Source: Bacteroidota bacterium | GTDB taxonomy: Bacteria > Bacteroidota > Bacteroidia > B-17B0 > Aurantibacillaceae | Assembly: GCA_013298715.1 (NCBI GenBank) | Contig: JAAFIQ010000003.1 | Span: 62,001 to 126,000, forward strand | DNA length: 64,000 nt | Reading direction: 5' to 3' | Part shown: positions 18,504 through 26,268 of the stretch, piece by piece | Layout: each line of letters starts with the position of its first letter | How positions within the stretch are numbered: position 1 is the stretch's first letter | Notes under the pieces: model-generated | Told to the model about the DNA's origin: nothing | The model's database searches: none | Seen by the model: the letters and a program-made list of their open reading frames with translations, nothing else | Made by a program: the position numbers and the translations under genes

Positions 18504-19181
18504 CTAAAACTCAAACTTGTAACCAACTCCTTTTACAGTTTTAAAATATTCTTCGCCAATCTTTTCGCGAAGTTTTCTAATATGTACATCAATGGTTCTG
18601 TCGCCAACTATAACTTCATCACCCCAAACTTGTTCTAAAATATACTCACGCGTAAATACTTTACCAGGCTTGCTGCTTAATAAAACGAATAAATTAAACT
18701 CTTTTTTAGGCAAGGCAATTTCGGTTGTTCCTTTGGTAACTAAATGTTTTTCTTTGTCAATTTGAATGTCTCCAAAAATTAATGCGTTTGATGTTTCGGT
18801 GGCGGTACCTTCAAGTCTTCTAAGCAGAGCTTTTATCCTGCTCATAAAAACCCTTGGTTTAATAGGTTTTGTAATGTAATCATCGGCGCCAACTTCAAAA
18901 CCTGCAATTTGGGTATAATCTTCGCTTCGCGCCGTTAAAAATGCTATTAAAACGCCCTCTAATCCCTTCACATCTCTTAATTCGCGACAGGTTTCAATAC
19001 CATCCATATCTGGCATCATTACATCTAGAACAATTAAGTGGGGTTTTTCTTTTTTGGCAATTGCAATTGCATCTTTGCCATTTGTTGAAGTAATAATTTC
19101 GTACCCTTCGCGCTTTAAATTGTAGCTTAAAAACTCAAGAATATCTTGTTCATCATCTACTAATAGTATTTTGTACGTCAT
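18504..19181 (-). CDS. PhoB/OmpR-type response regulator
   Basis: Two-domain regulator of 225 residues. I chose the ATG at 19179-19181 (MTYKILLVDDEQD), which has CAAGGAAAT just upstream, over a TTG nine codons earlier. The receiver has D9, D10, the phospho-acceptor D53 in VLDVMMPDMDG, T83 and K105 (ITKPIKP), all intact. The C-terminal winged helix (about 125-225) carries LPKKEFNLFVLL and RTIDVHIRKLREKIG, the PhoB-type DNA-recognition region. No histidine kinase is adjacent. The divergent neighbour is a TonB-dependent receptor 171 bases away, a likely target. It is clearly paralogous to the regulator at 25585-26268. Phosphate control is suggested by family and by Pho-box-like repeats nearby, not proven. 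Confidence 0.92.
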   Translation of the reverse strand: MTYKILLVDDEQDILEFLSYNLKREGYEIITSTNGKDAIAIAKKEKPHLIVLDVMMPDMDGIETCRELRDVKGLEGVLIAFLTARSEDYTQIAGFEVGADDYITKPIKPRVFMSRIKALLRRLEGTATETSNALIFGDIQIDKEKHLVTKGTTEIALPKKEFNLFVLLSSKPGKVFTREYILEQVWGDEVIVGDRTIDVHIRKLREKIGEEYFKTVKGVGYKFEF

Positions 19182-19352
19182 ATTTCCTTGGCATTTTTTC
19201 GATTTCAAAGCTATTCATTTAAAAGGAATTAGTATGTTAAGTAATTATTAATTTAACATTTGTAAAATCTTATTTAATTAAAGTTTTAATAACATCAAAT
19301 TTAAGTTTGGTTTAATTGGGAGCCTTTAATTTGCAGGCTTAAATTCAGAATT

Positions 19353-22328
19353 ATGTTGAAAAAAATATTCCTATTTGTTATTGTAAATATAAGCATTTTC
19401 GCTAGTGCACAAAATGGTAAAGTTGTTGGTACAATTGTTGATTCTAAAACGGGTGAAACTTTGCCCGGAGCTACTGCTTTGATAGAAGGTACAAACAAAG
19501 TAGGTTCGGCTGATTTTGATGGGAAATTTTCTATTAATAACCTTGCTCCTGGCAAGTATGTTTTAGTGGTAAGTTATATTTCTTACAACACAAAAAAAAT
19601 TACCGATGTAATTGTTAAAGCAAACGATGTAACTGATGTAAATATCCCATTAGACCCAAGTGGTTCTCAGGATTTAACAGAGGTTGAAGTTGTTGTAACA
19701 CTTAATAAAGAAAATAATACAGCTTTGGTGTTGCAGCAAAAAAACAACGCCAGTGTAAGTGATGGGATAAGTGCCGAGACTATTAAGAGAACACCAGATA
19801 AAAACACCAGCGACGTTTTGAAACGTGTTAGTGGAGCAAGCATACAAGACAATAAATTTGCGGTTGTTAGAGGGTTAAATGACAGGTATAATGCTGCTTA
19901 TTTGAATGGTTCGCCACTTCCAAGCACTGAAAGTGATAGAAAAGCCTTTTCGTTTGATATTTTCCCAAGTAATATGTTGGATAATTTAGTAATTACCAAA
20001 ACGGCTAGACCAGATTTACCTGGTGAGTTTGCTGGAGGTATAATTGAAATCAACACAAAAAACATACCAGAAAAAAATTTCATTTCAGTAACTGCCGGCG
20101 GTGCTTACAATACCATTACTACAGGTAAAAACCAAATTTATTACAAAGGAGGAAAAACAGATTGGATAGGTTTGGATGATGGAACACGCGCCCTTTCAAA
20201 TAAGATGCCCAGCTTCGAAGAGTTTCCAGTGAATATTAATGAGCAGGCAAAGCTTGCTAAAGAAATTCCAACTGGTGATTGGTCGAAGTATAATAAAAAA
20301 TTTAGCCCTAATTCTAACTTTCAATTCTCAGGAGGATTTAATCTTAAACGTAAAGAGAAAGACTTTTTTGGCGTTTTAGCCTCCTTAACTTACAATAATA
20401 CAAACAGTTTTTATACAACCAACCGTTTTACTTATCAGTCAGGTACCCCAAACGATCCGAACGACCCATTATTGGCGGATAAAATTTATAATGATGCAAC
20501 ATATCAAACACAAAAATTAGTTGGAGCACTGCTTAATGCTGCAATAAAAATTAATGATAATAATAATATTAGTTCTAAAAACTTATATAGCATTTCAAGT
20601 GATGATAGAACGATAACAAGGGGAGGAACTACTACACCCAACGAAGCTAATAAAAATGTAATCAAAGCGAGTGCTTTCTGGTTTACACAAAACCTTATAA
20701 ATACTTCTCAGTTAATAGGCGATCATTATATACCTAAAGCAAAAATCAAAATAAATTGGAACGCTGGTTATTCTAGAGTTCAAAGGGAAATCCCTAACCT
20801 ACGAAGACATTACTATCAAAAGTTAGAGAGAGTGGAGCCAATTCCAAATCCAGATCCTTCTGAGCCACCAACGATTAATCCTAACGATACAGTTTTTCAA
20901 GCACAATTTGGTTCTCCAAAATCAAATAGTAACGATTACGCAGGAGTTAGTCTATTTTCTAAGTTAAATGAGCGTATTTATTCTGGTAAGACTGATATTT
21001 CAAGAATTTTTAAATTGAATTCTGATTTTACATTAGAAGGTAAAGTTGGTGGATTATACCAAATCAGAAATAGAACATTTGAATTTAGACAATTTATTTA
21101 TAGCCCTTATAATATTTCTGGAGGCACAACATCATTTAGCACTGGATTAGGTTATTTACCTGAAGACCAAATCTTCACCCAACAAAATATGGGTTTACTT
21201 CAGCAAGGTACTAATGGAAACAATAATATAGGTGGTTTTTTAATTGGAGAATCTACATATCCAGATAGTCCTTACTCTGCGGAATCTAAGTTAATTGCAG
21301 GTTATGGAATGTTTGATGTTAGATATAAAACTTTTTTAAGGTTAATAAGTGGTTTAAGATACGAAAGCTATTATCAAAAAATATCATACAATGATTTACT
21401 TTATATAATCAATAAGAAGGTAAACGTTGTAGATACTGTAGTTAATGATTTATTGCCTTCAGTAAACTTAATTTATTCGCCTACAGAAAAAATTAATATT
21501 AGAGGATCTTATTCTAGAACATTAAACAGACCTGAGTTCAGAGAATTGGCACCATTCCTGTTCTTTGATTTTAATACTGGTTTCAGTTTAAATGGAGACC
21601 CGAATTTACAGCGCGCAACTATAGATAACTTTGATTTAAGATTTGAGTGGTTCCCTAATGGTGGGCAATTAGTTTCGGTATCTGGTTTTTATAAGCATTT
21701 TATTAACCCAATAGAGTTATTTAAAGGACAAAATACTTATCAAGTTGTTTATGGCAATACACCATCGGCATTTGCGCAAGGCGTTGAATTTGAGTACAGA
21801 ATTAACTTAGGTAATTATTATAAAAACGATTCTAGTGTTTTAGGTAAAGTTTTAAACAACACAACAATATTTTCTAATCTAGCGTTGATTCAATCTAAGG
21901 TTGAGGCTCAAGCCCCTAAAAATCCATTACTAGCTGGTTCGGTTTCAACCTACCAACGACCGCTTCAAGGTCAATCTCCTTACTTATTTAATGCAGGTAT
22001 AAGTTATGTGGATAACACTTATAATTTTAGCTTAAGTGCAATGATAAATAGAGTTGGACCAAGAATTTATATTGTTGGGAATAATATTTATCAAGAAATT
22101 TGGGAGTACTCAAGAACAGTAATGGATTTACAAGCAACAAAATCGTTCATAAATAATAGACTAGAATTGAGATTTAATGTGAAAGATTTGTTCGCAAATA
22201 ATCAACCACTTCAATTTTACCAAAATTTTGATAACAAAGCATTCAAGAAAAATTCTGGAAAAAACACATTGATGTGGGATACAAGATTAGGTGTTACTTT
22301 TTCAGCTGCAATATCCTACAAGTTTTAA
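19353..22328 (+). CDS. TonB-dependent receptor with carboxypeptidase-regulatory-like domain
   Basis: Outer-membrane receptor of 991 residues. After a signal peptide (1-20, ending FASAQ) comes a CarboxypepD_reg-like beta-sandwich (about 22-105, GKVVGTIVDSKTGETLPGAT and FDGKFSINNLAPGKY). The plug domain spans about 125-235 (IKRTPDKNTSDVLKRVSGAS, VRGLNDRYNAAYLNG), then a long beta-barrel ends in the usual aromatic residue (AAISYKF). It imports a substrate with energy from TonB-ExbBD. No SusD lipoprotein follows; its partner on the same strand is a T9SS-exported protein 106 bases downstream, and a PhoB-type regulator is divergent upstream. The substrate is unknown; phosphate-containing compounds would be a reasonable first guess from context. 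Confidence 0.93.
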   Translation: MLKKIFLFVIVNISIFASAQNGKVVGTIVDSKTGETLPGATALIEGTNKVGSADFDGKFSINNLAPGKYVLVVSYISYNTKKITDVIVKANDVTDVNIPLDPSGSQDLTEVEVVVTLNKENNTALVLQQKNNASVSDGISAETIKRTPDKNTSDVLKRVSGASIQDNKFAVVRGLNDRYNAAYLNGSPLPSTESDRKAFSFDIFPSNMLDNLVITKTARPDLPGEFAGGIIEINTKNIPEKNFISVTAGGAYNTITTGKNQIYYKGGKTDWIGLDDGTRALSNKMPSFEEFPVNINEQAKLAKEIPTGDWSKYNKKFSPNSNFQFSGGFNLKRKEKDFFGVLASLTYNNTNSFYTTNRFTYQSGTPNDPNDPLLADKIYNDATYQTQKLVGALLNAAIKINDNNNISSKNLYSISSDDRTITRGGTTTPNEANKNVIKASAFWFTQNLINTSQLIGDHYIPKAKIKINWNAGYSRVQREIPNLRRHYYQKLERVEPIPNPDPSEPPTINPNDTVFQAQFGSPKSNSNDYAGVSLFSKLNERIYSGKTDISRIFKLNSDFTLEGKVGGLYQIRNRTFEFRQFIYSPYNISGGTTSFSTGLGYLPEDQIFTQQNMGLLQQGTNGNNNIGGFLIGESTYPDSPYSAESKLIAGYGMFDVRYKTFLRLISGLRYESYYQKISYNDLLYIINKKVNVVDTVVNDLLPSVNLIYSPTEKINIRGSYSRTLNRPEFRELAPFLFFDFNTGFSLNGDPNLQRATIDNFDLRFEWFPNGGQLVSVSGFYKHFINPIELFKGQNTYQVVYGNTPSAFAQGVEFEYRINLGNYYKNDSSVLGKVLNNTTIFSNLALIQSKVEAQAPKNPLLAGSVSTYQRPLQGQSPYLFNAGISYVDNTYNFSLSAMINRVGPRIYIVGNNIYQEIWEYSRTVMDLQATKSFINNRLELRFNVKDLFANNQPLQFYQNFDNKAFKKNSGKNTLMWDTRLGVTFSAAISYKF

Positions 22329-22330
22329 CA

Positions 22331-22359
22331 CTTAACATTAAAGTAACATAAATTTAAGT
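22331..22359 (+). promoter_or_regulatory. Pho-box-like tandem 7-bp repeats with 11-bp period
   Basis: Three seven-base units CTTAACA (22331-22337), AGTAACA (22342-22348) and TTTAAGT (22353-22359) are spaced exactly 11 bases apart. This is the geometry of PhoB half-sites (seven-base repeats separated by four AT-rich bases). They lie upstream of the T9SS cargo gene at 22435. The region is AT-rich, so chance similarity is possible. Confidence 0.4.
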
Positions 22360-22434
22360 CAAGTGTAATGTTATGTTAACTATATAAGAACGTAAAAGGA
22401 TGAATTTTGTAACTCAATTTAAAAACAAATAATT

Positions 22435-24114
22435 ATGAAAAAAATTTTATTTTCAGTGTTGGCTTTGGTTGGTTTAACTACCGCTTCAGCACAACCATTC
22501 TTTAATCAAACTACTTTTCGAGGTGCTTTTGCTCCAGCCCCAACTCCTATGTGGACTCAAGGTTGGACAGAGTGGGACCCGCAAAATGCAAATTATGGCG
22601 TGCCTACGGCAACTGTAACAGGAACAATTAGTGCAAACACTACCTGGTCATCTGGTACTACAGTTTTGTTACAAGGCCCAGTTTATGTTACAAATAATTC
22701 AACCTTAACTATAGCTCCTGGTGTCGTTATCAGATGTTCTAAGGCAGTTGCTGGCTCAGCTTTAATTATCACAAGAGGTTCAGTTATTAATGCTGCTGGT
22801 ACTTCTACTGCACCAATCGTGTTTACTTCCGATCAAGCAGCTGGCGCAAGAGCTGTAGGCGATTGGGGTGGTGTTATTGTTTTGGGTAACGCAGCTCTTA
22901 ATTTCACTACTGGCGTTAACAATATCGAAGGCTTACCGGTTTCACCAAATTCTCAATATGGTGGAGGTTCTACACCAAATAATAATGACAATTCTGGTAC
23001 TTTACGTTACGTACGTATTGAATATGGTGGATATGTTTACGGACAAAATCAAGAGATCAACGGATTAACATTGGGCGCTGTTGGAAAAGGAACTACATTG
23101 GAATATATTCAAACTTCATTTACAAATGATGATGCTTTTGAATGGTTTGGTGGTAATGTAAATGCTAAATGGTTAGTGAGCTATAGAAACTTAGATGATG
23201 ATTTTGATACTGATAATGGTTATAGCGGAAATGTACAATATGGTTTAATTGTACGCGACCCTAATTTAGCTGATAATCCATCTGTATCTACTTCAGAAGG
23301 CTTTGAATCTGATAATGATGCTAACGGAACAACTGCCTCACCTTTAACTTCTGGTGTATTTAGCAACATAACAATGATTGGCCCTTACCGTGGAACCACA
23401 ACTAACGCGATTGCAGCCGGTTACCGTCGTGCAGTTCGTTTACGTCGTAACACGAATTTAAAAGTATATAATTCAATTTTTATGGATACACAACGTGGTG
23501 TTCATATTGATGGTTCACTTTGTGAAACAAGCGCTGGAAACGGTAATTTAAAATTTAAAAACAACGTAATTGCTGGTATGGCTCAAAGAGCTGTTGAACA
23601 AAACACGAACAACACTTTTGGTACAAACGCAGGCGCAACTACAGCATCTTGGTTTACAGCTAATTCAAACGATTCAATTCATGGTTCAATGCCATCTTTC
23701 TCTGTTATTTTAATTACTCCTTATAATTACACTTCTCCAGATTACAGACCAACAGGAACATCGATAGCTTTATCTAGTGCTAGTTTTACTGATGCGGCAA
23801 TAGCTCCATTGACAAATACCTCTACTGTAGGATTTACAGAAGTTAAAAAGGAATTAGGTTATATTGCTTTGTACCCAAATCCTGCCTCTGATGTAACGTC
23901 TTTAATTATCACTTCTAATTTTGATACAAAAGCAGATATTAACGTTTATGACATAACTGGAAAAAATGTTCTAACTATTTCAAAAAATGAAGAGTTATTC
24001 CAAGGTATTAATGAGTTGTCAATAAATACTTCTAAATTAACTAACGGAGTTTACTTTGTAACATTAAATACGGTTGCAGGTAAAGAAACTGTTAAGTTAA
24101 TAGTGAATAAATAA
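22435..24114 (+). CDS. T9SS type A cargo protein with beta-helix-like fold
   Basis: Secreted protein of 559 residues. Signal peptide 1-19 (ending TTASA). The body contains repeated strand-turn units typical of a right-handed parallel beta-helix: LTIAPGVVIRCSKA, IVFTSDQ, WGGVIVLGNAALN, LRYVRIEYGGY, LEYIQTSFTNDDAFEWFGG, VFSNITMIGP and LKVYNSIFMD. The last 80 residues are a type A T9SS sorting domain (IALYPNPASDVTSL, INVYDITGKNV, TNGVYFVTLNTVAGKETVKLIV). It follows the TonB-dependent receptor in the same direction with a Pho-box-like repeat between them. A plausible role is surface capture or processing of the substrate imported by the receptor, in place of a SusD; this is inference. A strong terminator follows. 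Confidence 0.88.
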   Translation: MKKILFSVLALVGLTTASAQPFFNQTTFRGAFAPAPTPMWTQGWTEWDPQNANYGVPTATVTGTISANTTWSSGTTVLLQGPVYVTNNSTLTIAPGVVIRCSKAVAGSALIITRGSVINAAGTSTAPIVFTSDQAAGARAVGDWGGVIVLGNAALNFTTGVNNIEGLPVSPNSQYGGGSTPNNNDNSGTLRYVRIEYGGYVYGQNQEINGLTLGAVGKGTTLEYIQTSFTNDDAFEWFGGNVNAKWLVSYRNLDDDFDTDNGYSGNVQYGLIVRDPNLADNPSVSTSEGFESDNDANGTTASPLTSGVFSNITMIGPYRGTTTNAIAAGYRRAVRLRRNTNLKVYNSIFMDTQRGVHIDGSLCETSAGNGNLKFKNNVIAGMAQRAVEQNTNNTFGTNAGATTASWFTANSNDSIHGSMPSFSVILITPYNYTSPDYRPTGTSIALSSASFTDAAIAPLTNTSTVGFTEVKKELGYIALYPNPASDVTSLIITSNFDTKADINVYDITGKNVLTISKNEELFQGINELSINTSKLTNGVYFVTLNTVAGKETVKLIVNK

Positions 24115-24115
24115 A

Positions 24116-24133
24116 CTTAACATTGATTTAATG
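24116..24133 (+). promoter_or_regulatory. Weak second Pho-box-like direct repeat
   Basis: CTTAACA (24116-24122) and TTTAATG (24127-24133) repeat with an 11-base period just before the terminator hairpin and upstream of the small gene at 24166. Only the TTAA cores match, so this is a weak site. Confidence 0.22.
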
Positions 24134-24134
24134 T

Positions 24135-24165
24135 AAAAGTCAGCTAATTTTAGCTGACTTTTTTT
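24135..24165 (+). terminator. Rho-independent terminator directly abutting the next start codon
   Basis: AAAAGTCAGCTA pairs with TAGCTGACTTTT around a short TA-rich loop, followed by a T-run ending at 24165. The ATG of the next gene begins at 24166, immediately after the last T. It ends the receptor/cargo operon and may double as a 5' leader structure controlling the next gene. Confidence 0.88.
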
Positions 24166-24543
24166 ATGACACCACTTCAAGTTAGGAACCGAATTTCAAA
24201 AATAGACCAAGCAATAGAGCTAAAATTTTTTCACGAGGCATTTATAAGAATTTACTTTTTAAATGTTACTTTATTAAAAAATATTTTAACAAAGCACTAT
24301 CTGCTATCCCCTGAAAATTTGAAAGCAAAACAATTAGCAGATCAACTAATAAATCAACAAAATGCTATTGGGGCAAAAAAAATAATCGCCAATAAATTTT
24401 TAAAAAACATTAAATCGCATTTTACTAATGCAGAAATTTATTTTAAAAAATTAAAACAAAGCGAACAAAAAAATATTACTGCTTTAATTAAAGAGGCGCA
24501 GTATTGCTTAAATTTATTAAATATTGCAATAAATAAAAGGTAA
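24166..24543 (+). CDS. Small all-helical protein of unknown function
   Basis: A 125-residue protein without signal peptide or membrane segment. It is predicted from its residue pattern to be mostly amphipathic helices, rich in Lys and Asn (LKFFHEAFIRIYFLNVTLLK, LIKEAQYCLNLLNIAINK), with four-helix-bundle or HEPN-like spacing. I recognise no family. The ATG is the only methionine in the protein, so the start at the base of the terminator T-run is well fixed if the gene is real. Codon usage and lysine/asparagine content resemble neighbouring genes. It precedes the PP2C phosphatase by 103 bases. Confidence 0.6.
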   Translation: MTPLQVRNRISKIDQAIELKFFHEAFIRIYFLNVTLLKNILTKHYLLSPENLKAKQLADQLINQQNAIGAKKIIANKFLKNIKSHFTNAEIYFKKLKQSEQKNITALIKEAQYCLNLLNIAINKR

Positions 24544-24646
24544 CTAAAAGGCTTTAATCTTTAAATAGGTATAGTTTATCTAATTTAATAATCAATAAAT
24601 ATTAGCTTAAAGTACAGTATTATATCTCGAAGTAAATTTGCTTTGA

Positions 24647-25489
24647 ATGACGAATTTATTGATAGAAGAGATCCCTTACGAACAATTAAAACACGATTTT
24701 TTAAACCTAAAAGTTGAGAATAAAAACTTATTAGATGGGCTTTATTATGCTGCTTATGTTCAACAAGGGTTAATGCCACAACCGCGGCATTTTGATAAAT
24801 TGGGTTATAACTATTTTGTAGTGTATGAACCATTACAAATAATTGGGGGCGATTTTTTTTGGGTAGCTAAAAAAGGTGATTGGGATTTGTTTGCGGTTGG
24901 GGATTGCACTGGGCATGGCGTTAGCGGTGCCATGTTATCTACTCTAGCTATTGGCTTCTTAAATTATTTGGTTTACTCAAAGGAATTTGAAGAGGTTGGA
25001 ACAATACTTAATAACCTAGATGCTAAATGGATCGAAACATTCAATTCGGAGTTTGGTAATGAAGATACTATAAACAATGATTGGCTTACAATTTCAATTG
25101 TTGCTTATAATAAAAAAACTAAAGAATTACAGTTTACAGGTGCACAAAGTGCAATTGAATTAAAAGTTGATAACCAATTAATCGTATTAAAAGGCGATAA
25201 ATTCCCTATTGGCGGCTGGCAGATAGAAAAGAATAGGGTGTTTAAAACCCACTTATTAAAACTAGATACTAGGAGCATTGTTTATCTTTATACTGATGGA
25301 ATAAAAGATCAATTTGGTGGAGATAAGAGTAAACGGTTTGGAAGTAAGCGCTTTGTTGAATTGCTAACTTCGGTTTCTAATAAAAAAATAGTTAATCAAA
25401 AAGAACTAATTAGTGAACAATTAAAAGTTTGGAAAGGTGAGAATGAGCAAACAGACGATTTATGTTTACTAGCTTTTGAGTTAAGTTAA
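24647..25489 (+). CDS. SpoIIE/PP2C-family serine phosphatase
   Basis: Soluble 280-residue phosphatase. A short helix with LLDGLYYAAYVQQGLMPQP (28-46) is the linker seen in Bacteroidota SpoIIE proteins. The PP2C core has all metal-binding acidic residues: D69 in GGDFFW, D86 in VGDCTGHG, D217 in YTDGIKD and D270/D271 in TDDLCLLAF. It removes phosphate from Ser/Thr residues of a regulatory protein. It lacks the usual sensor, TPR or membrane domain. The TPR protein at 368-1804, which has the linker but no phosphatase, and the SiaC-family protein at 12436-12795, a known type of PP2C substrate, are possible functional partners in this window (inference). It is followed by a regulator 95 bases downstream. 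Confidence 0.9.
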   Translation: MTNLLIEEIPYEQLKHDFLNLKVENKNLLDGLYYAAYVQQGLMPQPRHFDKLGYNYFVVYEPLQIIGGDFFWVAKKGDWDLFAVGDCTGHGVSGAMLSTLAIGFLNYLVYSKEFEEVGTILNNLDAKWIETFNSEFGNEDTINNDWLTISIVAYNKKTKELQFTGAQSAIELKVDNQLIVLKGDKFPIGGWQIEKNRVFKTHLLKLDTRSIVYLYTDGIKDQFGGDKSKRFGSKRFVELLTSVSNKKIVNQKELISEQLKVWKGENEQTDDLCLLAFELS

Positions 25490-25519
25490 TCTGTTAGCAT
25501 TTAATAGTTAATTTATTAA

Positions 25520-25537
25520 CGTTAATGTAAAGTTAAG
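25520..25537 (-). promoter_or_regulatory. Pho-box-like direct repeat upstream of the second regulator
   Basis: Read on the minus strand, CTTAACT (25537-25531) and ATTAACG (25526-25520) share five of seven bases and are 11 bases apart. The site is 48 bases upstream of the regulator start at 25585. Orientation is opposite to that gene, and the region is AT-rich, so confidence is low. Confidence 0.3.
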
Positions 25538-25584
25538 TTGCTCTAAACTTAATAAGCTTAGCACAACTTTACATACCCTAAGCT

Positions 25585-26268
25585 ATGAGCTCTCAAAAGT
25601 TTAATATTGTATTTTACGATAATGCTGCACATTACTTGTTAAAAACAATTGACATCCTAAAGGCTGAAGATTATTCTGTAGAATTATTATCCGTTGAAGA
25701 AGAATTTTTATCCCATTTACATGAGTCAGTTTCAAATGTTGTTCTTATTAATCTTGACGTGCAACCAAACGACGGAATAACACTGATAAATCATATAAAA
25801 CAAGAAATGGTTGACATAAATCCCTTTATTATTTTATATACAAAAAAGCAAGATGAGTTTGCGCATGAATTAGCCTATAATTCTGGTGCCGACGCAGTCA
25901 TTAATTTTTACGATAAACCAATTTTAATGAAATGGTTTATTAAAAATCTTTTACGAAGAAAGATAAGTTCACCATTAAAAACTAAAAATAACCTGGAGAT
26001 TGATAATGAAGAATATTTAATTGTTTTTAAAAACAATAAAATCCAGCTTCCTAAAAAAGAATTTTTAATTTTTAAATTACTAATTGATGCTCCCGAAAAA
26101 TTTCACACAAAAAAAGAAATTGCACAACTTATTTGGAACGATGAAACCATCTCTACCAAACGAAACATAGACGTGCATATTTATAACATTAGAAAACTTA
26201 TAAAACGTGATGTGATTCAATCTCAAAAAAATAAAGGGTATAGAATTAATAAAAAATTACTTCACTAG
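25585..26268 (+). CDS. OmpR/PhoB-like regulator with degenerate receiver domain
   Basis: A 227-residue protein with a receiver-like domain (1-120) and a PhoB-type winged helix (130-225; LPKKEFLIFKLLID and RNIDVHIYNIRKLIK). It is paralogous to the regulator at 18504-19181 over the DNA-binding region. The receiver is altered: in ungapped alignment to D53 of the paralogue the phospho-acceptor is N56 (VVLINLDVQPNDG), with the nearest Asp two residues later, and the first acidic pair is Y11-D12. T86 and K111 (YDKP) remain. It is therefore likely phosphorylation-independent, or controlled by binding. It follows the PP2C gene and may be co-transcribed. Its 3' end overlaps the convergent AlgJ-like gene by 12 bases. 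Confidence 0.85.
   Translation: MSSQKFNIVFYDNAAHYLLKTIDILKAEDYSVELLSVEEEFLSHLHESVSNVVLINLDVQPNDGITLINHIKQEMVDINPFIILYTKKQDEFAHELAYNSGADAVINFYDKPILMKWFIKNLLRRKISSPLKTKNNLEIDNEEYLIVFKNNKIQLPKKEFLIFKLLIDAPEKFHTKKEIAQLIWNDETISTKRNIDVHIYNIRKLIKRDVIQSQKNKGYRINKKLLH

Noticed and set aside
19321-19339. Small inverted repeat AGCCT...AGGCT before the TonB-dependent receptor.
   Set aside because: The five-base stem with a nine-base loop is too weak to call a regulatory structure, and no T-run follows.
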